A stretch of DNA of 64,000 nt, taken from the NCBI GenBank assembly GCA_963780395.1, contig CAWABY010000015.1, positions 1 through 64,000 on the forward strand. The letters run 5' to 3'. The notes under the pieces were generated by a model. That model had not been told where the DNA came from and searched no databases. It worked only from the letters and a program-made list of their open reading frames with translations. How positions within the stretch are numbered: position 1 is the first letter of the stretch; the number at the start of each line of letters is the position of its first letter. Positions 52,568 through 59,046 of this stretch are shown piece after piece. The position numbers were made by a program, and so were the translations under genes. Origin of the DNA: VGBV01 sp963780395 (GTDB lineage: Bacteria; Actinomycetota; Thermoleophilia; Solirubrobacterales; 70-9).

Positions 52568-52858
52568 ATGGCATACCTGACGATCGCCCGGATCGCCGGC
52601 GACACCGACGAGCTGCTGGAGGGCTACCGACGCTCTTCGAAGACGATGGAGGACGTCGGCCGCGACCACGGCATGCTTCTGCACGCCGCGGCAGGCGCCG
52701 ATGACGGCCTCGTCATCGTCAACCTCTGGGAGTCGGAGGCCGGATCCGAGTCGGCCGCGAAGGACCCGCGCCGCAACCAGGAGATCGAGCGGAACGGTCT
52801 GAAGCCGAGCCAGTTCAGCCGCGAGCATCACGAGGTCGAGGACTACTTCGTGGGGTAG
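52568..52858 (+). CDS. Antibiotic-biosynthesis-monooxygenase-like (dimeric alpha-beta barrel) protein
   Basis: 96 aa from ATG 52568, with AAGGAGAAAGGAA upstream as ribosome-binding site. MAYLTIARIAGDTDELLEGY, then HGMLLHAAAGADDGLVIVNL, WESEAGSESAA. This is the beta-alpha-beta pattern with the Trp-Glu-Ser typical of ABM-like proteins. Such proteins oxidise quinones or polyketides or act as binding proteins. First gene to the right of the twin MarR operators. Confidence 0.65.
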   Translation: MAYLTIARIAGDTDELLEGYRRSSKTMEDVGRDHGMLLHAAAGADDGLVIVNLWESEAGSESAAKDPRRNQEIERNGLKPSQFSREHHEVEDYFVG

Positions 52859-53348
52859 CGTCCAGGCGATCGAGGGCTTCCTGTTCGCACTCACCCTGGT
52901 CGCCGCGCTCGGCTGCGGCCTCAGCGCCGGCGCGTTATTCGCTTTCTCGAGCTTCGTGATGCCGGCGCTGGCCAGGCTGCAGCCGGCGCGCGGCAACGAG
53001 GCGATGCAGTCGATCAACCTGCTCGCCCCCACCCCCGCGTTCATGACGGCGCTGTTCGGGACCGGCCTCCTCTGCGCGGCGCTCGCGGTCTGGGGGATCC
53101 TCGCGCTGGACGAGGACTACGGCCCATACCTGCTGGGCGGCGGCGCCCTCTACCTGCTGGGGCCGGTCGGGCTGACGATGGGCTACCACGTGCCTCGCAA
53201 CAACGCGCTCGCGGCCACCGATCCGGACAGCGCCGACGGCGCTGCCTACTGGCGGCGCTACCAGCGCGAGTGGACCCGCGGGAACCACCTGCGGGTCGCG
53301 GCCGGCCTCGCCGCGGCGGCGCTGCTGACGATCGCGCTCACCGTCTAA
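52857..53348 (+). CDS. DUF1772 (anthrone-oxygenase-like) membrane protein, start unresolved
   Basis: About 160 aa with four hydrophobic helices: GFLFALTLVAALGCGLSAGA, FMTALFGTGLLCAALAVWGI, YLLGGGALYLLGPVGLTMGY and VAAGLAAAALLTIALTV. LFAFSSFVMPALARLQPARG, MQSINLLAPTPAFM, PRNNALAATDP and WTRGNHLRVAAG are the DUF1772 signatures. No standard start lies in frame before the first helix; the first GTG (52953) would cut it off. Removing one G from the GGGG at 52852-52855 would join GTG 52850 to this frame, so an indel at the gene junction is suspected. Confidence 0.7.
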   Translation, partial: SVQAIEGFLFALTLVAALGCGLSAGALFAFSSFVMPALARLQPARGNEAMQSINLLAPTPAFMTALFGTGLLCAALAVWGILALDEDYGPYLLGGGALYLLGPVGLTMGYHVPRNNALAATDPDSADGAAYWRRYQREWTRGNHLRVAAGLAAAALLTIALTV

Positions 53349-53351
53349 AGG

Positions 53352-53440
53352 CGGAGGGGGTGGGATTCGAACCCACGAAGGACCCAAAGGCCCTTAACGG
53401 TTTTCGAGACCGCCCCGTTCAACCACTCCGGCACCCCTCC
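53352..53440 (-). tRNA. tRNA-Ser (CGA)
   Basis: 89 nt with a long variable arm. Acceptor GGAGGGG/CCCCTCC; anticodon stem GCGGT/ACCGT around CTCGAAA (anticodon CGA); T arm GTGGG/CCCAC with TTCGAAT; discriminator G. CCA not encoded. A cruciform element lies 27 bases upstream. Confidence 0.95.
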
Positions 53441-53467
53441 GGGGCGGGTCTAGGCTAGCGGCCCGGC

Positions 53468-53507
53468 GTTGGCGCTTTTCCGCGCTATGGACGCATAAGG
53501 CGCCAAC
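53468..53507 (-). repeat. Conserved cruciform element, copy B (upstream of tRNA-Ser)
   Basis: Outer arms GTTGGCGC (53468-53475) and GCGCCAAC (53500-53507). The core TATGGACG, two bases, TAA, one base, GCGCCAA matches copy A at 23184-23204. The inner stem is weaker (GCG/CGC). Located between the ytoQ stop and the tRNA 5' end. Confidence 0.6.
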
Positions 53508-53527
53508 TTCGGGGCCCACCAAGCGCT

Positions 53528-53983
53528 TCAGCGGGCGAGCTGACCGTCGAGTACGTAGCGGAGGATCTCCACCACCTGCTCGGGCGATTCGGCGGTCGCC
53601 TGGGCGGCGCGGTCGATCTCCTTCAGGGCGTGGTCGTGGTCGGGCGGGTGCAGGGTCACGATCGGCTTCCCGAGCGCGGCCGCGAAGCCGGCGTCGAAGG
53701 CGGCGTTCCACTGCTTGTACTTCTCGCCGAAGCGGACCACGACCACGTCGGCCTGGCGGATCAGCGACTGGGTCCGGATCGCGTTCACGCCCGCTCCCTT
53801 GTGGTCCTTCCAGAACGAGTCGGCCTCGTCGCCGAGGATGGCGACGCCGACGTCGTCGGAGGCACCGTGATCGGTGACGGGCGAGCTGAAGACGACGTCG
53901 AGCCCCGCCCGCTCGGCGCCGGCGGCGATCTGCTCGCGCCAGTCGCTGTGGATCTCGCCCGCCAGATAGACGTTCCAGGCCAT
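53528..53983 (-). CDS. ytoQ: YtoQ family protein
   Basis: 151 aa from ATG 53983. WNVYLAGEIHSDWREQIAAG at the N-terminus, then VVFSSPVTDHGASDDVGVAI, ADVVVVRFGEKYKQWNAAFD and GKPIVTLHPPDHDHALKEID. This is a nucleoside-deoxyribosyltransferase-like Rossmann fold. The family is conserved in bacteria, of unproven activity. Divergent from the HAD gene with about 50 bases between the starts. Confidence 0.88.
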   Translation of the reverse strand: MAWNVYLAGEIHSDWREQIAAGAERAGLDVVFSSPVTDHGASDDVGVAILGDEADSFWKDHKGAGVNAIRTQSLIRQADVVVVRFGEKYKQWNAAFDAGFAAALGKPIVTLHPPDHDHALKEIDRAAQATAESPEQVVEILRYVLDGQLAR

Positions 53984-54033
53984 CGGGGCGATCTTAGCCA
54001 GGCCCCGATTCGGGGGTAGGATCCCGGCGCGGG

Positions 54034-54867
54034 ATGAGTGAGCGGGCGAAGAGACTGACAAAGGGACTGGCGCTGGTCGCCGCGGGAGCGGTGCTCGGCA
54101 GCAGCCTGGTCGCGATCGCCAAGAAGCCGCTTACGCCCGCCAAGCGCAAGCCAACCCCGGCCCACTCGATCCGCGACACGGGCGTCGGGCTGCCCCGCAT
54201 CGACTCGCAGGGGACGCTGGGCGTCGGGGAGTTCGTACAGCCGGTCCGGGACTACCACGACTCGGGTGCCTACGAGGCCGACCTCGCGACCGTCGGCGGG
54301 CAGGCGAAGACGTTTATGGAGCGCCAGGCGCTGGCGGTCCGCAACCGCGCTGTTCGGCGCTGCAACGCGGCCAAGGCCAACGGGCTCAAGGGCGCCAAGC
54401 TGCGGCGAAAGTGCCAGAAGCCCAAGCTCGCGATCGTCCTCGACATCGACGAGACCTCGCTCTCCAACTACGAGGAGCTGAACTCTTCCAACTTCAGCAA
54501 CGCGGCCGCGGCGCTGGTGCTGGCGCTCAGCACGGCCGACTCGCCGGCTATCGCCCCGACGCTTCAGCTCTACCAGCGGGCGAAGCAGTGGGGAATCGCG
54601 GTGTTCTTCGTCACCGGCCGCCCCCCGGCCGCCGAGGGGTTCACGCGCCAGAACCTGACCGCGGCCGGCTACACCCAGCCCGACGGGCTCTACATGAAGC
54701 CGAGCGCCGAGGAAACGATCGCCTACAAGAGCAACGCGCGGGCCACGATCGAGGCTGTGCTGGGGTATCGGATCATCGCCAACGTCGGCGACCAGGAGAG
54801 CGACCTGACCGGCGGCGGAGCGGATCGCAGCTTCAAGCTGCCGAACCCGTTCTACTTCATCCATTAG
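54034..54867 (+). CDS. HAD-superfamily acid phosphatase (class B/IIIB-like), membrane-anchored or secreted
   Basis: 277 aa. The hydrophobic N-terminus (residues 8-28, KGLALVAAGAVLGSSLVAIA) acts as signal anchor. Motif I AIVLDIDETSLSNYE gives the nucleophile Asp137 and Asp139. Motif II is in FFVTGRPP. The late motif is NVGDQESDLTGG with the metal-binding Asp residues. Hydrolyses phosphomonoesters outside the membrane; related to class B acid phosphatases and lipoprotein e(P4). Followed by a tRNA-Ser. Confidence 0.85.
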   Translation: MSERAKRLTKGLALVAAGAVLGSSLVAIAKKPLTPAKRKPTPAHSIRDTGVGLPRIDSQGTLGVGEFVQPVRDYHDSGAYEADLATVGGQAKTFMERQALAVRNRAVRRCNAAKANGLKGAKLRRKCQKPKLAIVLDIDETSLSNYEELNSSNFSNAAAALVLALSTADSPAIAPTLQLYQRAKQWGIAVFFVTGRPPAAEGFTRQNLTAAGYTQPDGLYMKPSAEETIAYKSNARATIEAVLGYRIIANVGDQESDLTGGGADRSFKLPNPFYFIH

Positions 54868-54899
54868 GCCGCCTCCCGGCTTCTATATTCCGGGGGCCC

Positions 54900-54990
54900 G
54901 GAGAGGTGTCCGAGTGGCTTAAGGAGCTCGCTTGGAAAGCGAGTGGGCGGGCTTATACCTGCCTCGTGGGTTCGAATCCCACCCTCTCCG
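54900..54990 (+). tRNA. tRNA-Ser (GGA)
   Basis: 91 nt. Acceptor GGAGAGG/CCTCTCC; anticodon stem CTCGC/GCGAG around TTGGAAA (anticodon GGA); long variable arm (GGGCGGG...CCTGCC); T arm GTGGG/CCCAC with TTCGAAT; discriminator G. CCA not encoded. Confidence 0.95.
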
Positions 54991-54992
54991 TC

Positions 54993-55076
54993 TTGGTCGA
55001 GTGGAAGCAGAAGCGCGGGTGGCTCAACCGCACGCTGGAGAAGGTCGAGGACCTCCCGGTGCGAGCCTTCAGCTAG
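54993..55076 (+). CDS. Possible 27-aa basic peptide after tRNA-Ser
   Basis: TTG at 54993, two bases after the tRNA, opens a frame reading LVEWKQKRGWLNRTLEKVED, then LPVRAFS and stop. The highly charged, Trp-containing composition does not look like noise, but it has no ribosome-binding site because the tRNA sits there. It may be the 3' end of a gene displaced by an insertion. Low confidence. Confidence 0.2.
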   Translation: MVEWKQKRGWLNRTLEKVEDLPVRAFS

Positions 55077-56437
55077 GCCCCCGTACCAGCTCCCCGACTC
55101 CCTCTCGGAAGACCTCGGTGTGCCGGTCCACGTCCTCGGCCGTGGTCGCCGGGCTCATCAGGGACATGTTGTGGAAGGGCGTGAGCAGGATGCCGCGGTT
55201 GAGCGCGTGCAGGTGCATGTAGCGGTCGAGCTCGGCGTCGCCCGAGGCCGCGGCCATCGCCCCGTCGCGGGCGACGTCGGGGCTGAACAGGAACTCGGCG
55301 CGGCAGCCGAGCCTGGTCACGTGCCAGGGGGCCCCTTGCTCGTCAATCACCGACTGCACCCCCTCGGTGAAGCGCTCGCCGAGCGAGATCATGCGCTCGA
55401 AGGCCTCGTCGGTCAGCACCTCGCCCAAGCACGCCCGTGCGGCGGCAAGCGAGAGGGCGTTACCGGCCAGACGTTCCGCCGACGCCGCCGACGTCCGAGA
55501 GCTCGTCCTCGATCGTGCGGCTGATCCCCTCGGCGACCTCGTGGGTGAAGCCGTAGGTCCCGATCGGGATCCCGCCCGCGATCGGCTTGCCGATCGTCAG
55601 CAGGTCGGGCTCGAGGCCGTAGGCCTTGGTATAGCCGCCGGGCCCCGCGCAGATCGTGTGCGTCTCGTCGATGATCAGCAGCGTCCCGTGCTCGCGGGTG
55701 AGGCGGCGCAGCGCGTCGTGGTAGTCGTCATCGGGCAGCACGATGCCGATGTTGGTCAGCGCCGGCTCGACCAGCGCGCACGCGACGTCGCCGTGGGAGA
55801 GCTCGCGCTCGAGCGCTTCGACGTCGTTGATCTCGACGACCCGAGTCGTCACGGCCGGGTCGACGGGCGGCCCGATGTTGCCCTCGCGCGCCTCGACCTT
55901 GCGCCCGTCGGAGCCGAGCTGGATGAAGGTCTCGTCGACGCTGCCGTGGTAGCACCAGTTCTGGACCAGGATCTTGGGCCGCCCGGTGATCTGGCGGCAG
56001 AGCCGGATCGCCCAGCGGTTGGCGTCGGTCGCGGTCAGCGAGAACTGCCACAGCGGCAGGCCGAAGCGTCGCGCCAGCTCCTCTCCCACCCAGCCGGCGT
56101 CCTCGTTCGGCAGCATCGTCGTGATCCCGTCCGCTGAGCGTTCCGCGATCGTCCTGACGACGGGCTCGGGGCTGTGGCCCGCCATCGCGCCGGTGTCGCC
56201 GAGGCAGAGGTCGACGTACTCATGCCCGTCGACGTCGGTGAAGCGGGCGCCGTGCGCCTCGTCCACATAGACCGGGAACTCGCCGGGCCAGCGGATCATC
56301 CAGTTCATCGGCACCCCGTCCAGCAGCGAGCCGCGGGCACGCTCGAAGATCTCGAACGACTTCGGGTTCGCCTCTCGGAAGCTGGACAGCTCCCGGCTCA
56401 TCAGCTCGCGCAGCCAGGCGCGGTCGATCTCGCTCAC
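55069..56437 (-). CDS. Class III aminotransferase (glutamate-1-semialdehyde aminomutase-like), frameshifted
   Basis: About 455 aa. Fold type I PLP enzyme: FTDVDGHEYVDLCLGDTGAM, GITTMLPNEDAGWVGEELAR, QFSLTATDANRWAIRLCR, LLIIDETHTICAGPGGYTKA and the PLP-binding Lys in LLTIGKPIAGGIPIGTYG. At about 55470 one surplus base ends the first frame after VGGVGGT. The next frame then reads LAGNALSLAAARACLGEVLT and continues to LVRGPS. The DETH replaces the usual DEV/DEQ of the family. Substrate unknown; HemL itself is usually better conserved around the Lys. Confidence 0.85.
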
Positions 56438-56455
56438 GGCGCGGATCGTATGCGG

Positions 56456-56930
56456 CTATCGCCTCGAGGCGAAGAAATCCTCCAGCAGCGACTTGGACTC
56501 CTCGGACAACAGGCCGCTCTCGACGTCTGGCCTGTGATTGAGCGCCGCGGACGCGGGTTTCCGATAGAGGTCGATGACCCCGCCGACGGCGCCCCCCTTC
56601 GGATCGGCGGCTCCGAAGACGAGCCTCGGCACCCGCGCCAGCGAGATCGCCCCCGCGCACATCGCGCAGGGCTCGAGCGTGACGTAGATCGTCGTCTCGG
56701 GCAGGCGCCAGCCGCCGAGCGCCTCGGCGGCCTGGCGCAGCGCCAGCACCTCGGCGTGGGCGGTGGGGTCGCGACGCAGCTCGCGCTCGTTGCCGGCGGC
56801 GCCCAAGCACCTCGACGCCACGCGCAATCACGGCGCCGATCGGCACGTCGTCGTGCTGAGCCGCGAGCTCGGCCTGATCCAGGGCCAGGCGCATCATGCG
56901 CTCGTCGAGCTGCTCGGGATCGCGGTCCAT
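56456..56930 (-). CDS. tadA: tRNA adenosine(34) deaminase TadA, frameshifted
   Basis: About 158 aa. N-terminal part from an ATG at about 56930 (MDRDPEQLDERMMRLALDQA, then DDVPIGAVIARGVEVLG). It shifts frame near 56815 and continues AAGNERELRRDPTAHAEVLA, LPETTIYVTLEPCAMCAGAI. The zinc site is complete (His-Ala-Glu, Pro-Cys-x-x-Cys). It converts A34 of tRNA-Arg to inosine and is normally essential, so the shift is almost certainly an assembly error. Lies 19 bases upstream of the aminotransferase start. Confidence 0.9.
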
Positions 56931-57044
56931 CACAACGCCAGTATCGAGCACGGTATGGGCGGCGCAGGCGAGGCTGGAACTTTCACCCATCTATCGTGTT
57001 TGAAGTAGTTGACCGGTTCAGCCCCGGTCTTCGTACTTGCAGGC

Positions 57045-58442
57045 ATGCAGGACCACCCGATGCGAAAGCTGACCGCGACAATCCCGCTCGTCCTTGCCGT
57101 GTTCGCGGCGTCCGCCTCCTCGGCGCCGGCCCAGGAGGCTGCCGCCGCGCCCGCGTACGTCCCGGGTGAGGTCATCGTCGGGCTCGAGAGCGGCAAGACG
57201 AAGCTGGTCGAGCTTCCTCCCCAGGTCGGAGTCGGCGAGGGCGCGGCGGATCTGCGAGAGCAGCCGGGGGTCGCCTACGCCCTGCCGAACTACATCGCCC
57301 ACGCCTCGGCGGTGCCGAACGACCGGGGGTTGTTCTCGGCCGCCGGCGACTGGCGCCGCACGCAGTGGAACTTCCTGCCGTGCGGCTCGCTCTGCGGCCA
57401 GGCCCCGGCGCCCCTGGCCTTCGAGGCGCGCGGCGGCATCAACGCCCTGGCCGCCTGGGACACGCTGAAGAAGCGGGGCGCGCCCCAGGGCCGGGGCGCG
57501 CGGGTCGCCGTGCTGGACACCGGGATCGCCTTCGCCAACAGCAAGCCGACCTTCGTTCGCAGCCCCGACTTCGCCTCGGGCCAGTTCACCCCAGGCCGAG
57601 ACCTCGTGGACGGCGGCAACCGCAAGAGCAAGACCAAGGGCAGGGGGCTGCCGCTGGATCGCGACGGCCACGGGACCCACGTCACCGGGACGATCGCCGA
57701 GCGAACCGGCAACAAGTTCGGGCTCACCGGGCTGGCGCCCAAGGCCAAGATCATCCCGGTGCGGGTGCTGGACGCACAGGGCTTCGGCACGGCCCGCGAC
57801 ATCGCCGCCGGCATCCGCTTCGCGGCCAAGAGCCGCGCCGACGTGATCAACATGAGCTTCGAGTTCGCCACGGGGGTCGATAGCTGCAACAAGATCAAGA
57901 GCGTCTGCGAGGCGATCAAGTTCGCCAAGAAGCGCGGCGCCGTGGTCGTCGCCGCCGCGGGCAACTCCAGCGGCGCCCCGGTCGCCTTCCCGGCGGGGGC
58001 CCCGAACGTGATCGGGGTCGGCCGCTCCACCAAGGACGCCTGCCTCGCCGACGAGTCCCGCACCGGCGCCGGCCTGGACATCGTCGCCCCCGGTGGCGGC
58101 CTGCCGGCGCTGGGGACCTGCGGCGCCGAGGACCCGCTGTTCGGTCGTGGCGAGACCATCTTCCAGCTCACCTTCACCGGCGCCGGCTTCAAGCAGTTCG
58201 GCTATCCCGGCGACTACCAGGGGACCTCGATGGCCGCGGCCCACGTCTCGGGCGTGGCGGCGATGACGGTCGCCAGCCGGGTGCTGGGCAAGAACCCCTC
58301 GCCCGCGGCGGTCGAGTGCCAGCTCGAGAGGACAGCGCGAAACGGGGCCGGCGAGCTGGGCCAGCCCTATGACCCGATGCTGTTCGGGGCGGGTCTGGTG
58401 GACGCCGCCGCGGCCGTCGCGACCCGCGCGCCAGGCTGCTAG
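57045..58442 (+). CDS. Secreted subtilisin-like serine protease (S8)
   Basis: 465 aa from ATG 57045 (ATG 57060 also possible). Signal peptide to about residue 29. The catalytic triad is complete: Asp158 in VAVLDTGI, His212 in DGHGTHVTG and Ser395 in GTSMAAAHVSG; oxyanion Asn307 is in AAAGNSSGAP. Residues 30-100 look like an inhibitor-type propeptide (YVPGEVIVGLESG). Four Cys residues (113, 117, 281, 288) may form disulfides. Extracellular protease. Stop codon converges with the universal stress protein gene, 5 bases apart. Confidence 0.9.
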   Translation: MQDHPMRKLTATIPLVLAVFAASASSAPAQEAAAAPAYVPGEVIVGLESGKTKLVELPPQVGVGEGAADLREQPGVAYALPNYIAHASAVPNDRGLFSAAGDWRRTQWNFLPCGSLCGQAPAPLAFEARGGINALAAWDTLKKRGAPQGRGARVAVLDTGIAFANSKPTFVRSPDFASGQFTPGRDLVDGGNRKSKTKGRGLPLDRDGHGTHVTGTIAERTGNKFGLTGLAPKAKIIPVRVLDAQGFGTARDIAAGIRFAAKSRADVINMSFEFATGVDSCNKIKSVCEAIKFAKKRGAVVVAAAGNSSGAPVAFPAGAPNVIGVGRSTKDACLADESRTGAGLDIVAPGGGLPALGTCGAEDPLFGRGETIFQLTFTGAGFKQFGYPGDYQGTSMAAAHVSGVAAMTVASRVLGKNPSPAAVECQLERTARNGAGELGQPYDPMLFGAGLVDAAAAVATRAPGC

Positions 58443-58447
58443 CGAAC

Positions 58448-58891
58448 CTACGTAGTCCGGACGATCCAGACGTCGCAGGGGGCGTGGTGGGAGATCTTGT
58501 TCGGCACGCTGCCGAGCAGGAACCGCTTGGCCCCGGTCATGCCCTTGTTGCCGACCAGGACCACGTCGGCGTTGTGCTCCTCGGCGACGTCGAGGATGGC
58601 GTCGGCGGGGTCGCCCTCACGCGGGTGCGTGACCACGTCCACCTTGGCCTTCTTGGCCTCGGCCGCGGCCTTGTCGAGCACGAAGCTGACCTCTTCGCGG
58701 GGATTGACCACGTGGCTGACGTCGCCGCTGATGCCCTCGTGCTCTTCCTTCAGCTTGGACTGAGGGATCGGCTCATAGGCGCTGACGATCTCGAGCTTTG
58801 CCTTCGAGAGCTTGGCCAGCTCGATCGCCGTCTTGACCGCGTGCGCGGCGGTGTCGGAGCCGTCGGTGCCTACAACGATGCGATCGAACAT
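58448..58891 (-). CDS. Universal stress protein (UspA family)
   Basis: 147 aa, ATG 58891. FDRIVVGTDGSDTAAHAVKT at the N-terminus, and the ATP-binding motif GNKGMTGAKRFLLGSVPNKI with the G-2x-G-9x-G(S) pattern near the end. Cytosolic ATP-binding stress protein. The N-terminal Asp and G-rich loop suggest the ATP-binding subgroup. Confidence 0.93.
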   Translation of the reverse strand: MFDRIVVGTDGSDTAAHAVKTAIELAKLSKAKLEIVSAYEPIPQSKLKEEHEGISGDVSHVVNPREEVSFVLDKAAAEAKKAKVDVVTHPREGDPADAILDVAEEHNADVVLVGNKGMTGAKRFLLGSVPNKISHHAPCDVWIVRTT

Positions 58892-58941
58892 TCATCCTCC
58901 TCGCCCAAGCCGGATTTGCAGGGTGATCCTATCCCTTGGAG

Positions 58942-59028
58942 CTATGTCAGCTTCGTGATCGCGATCACCATCGAGGCAAGGCAACAAATGACGAGGATCG
59001 CAATTGCGGCGGTCCAGATGGGCGGCAT
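58942..59028 (-). CDS. Candidate 28-aa single-helix membrane microprotein
   Basis: ATG 59028 to TAG 58942-58944 encodes MPPIWTAAIAILVICCLASM followed by VIAITKLT. It is one hydrophobic helix with a pair of Cys residues. It lies 18 bases after the stop of the 838-aa membrane protein and 50 bases before the universal stress gene, same strand as both. No strong ribosome-binding site is present. Size and hydrophobicity resemble regulatory microproteins of larger membrane complexes. Confidence 0.35.
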   Translation of the reverse strand: MPPIWTAAIAILVICCLASMVIAITKLT

Positions 59029-59046
59029 CGGCCGGAACGCTACCGC

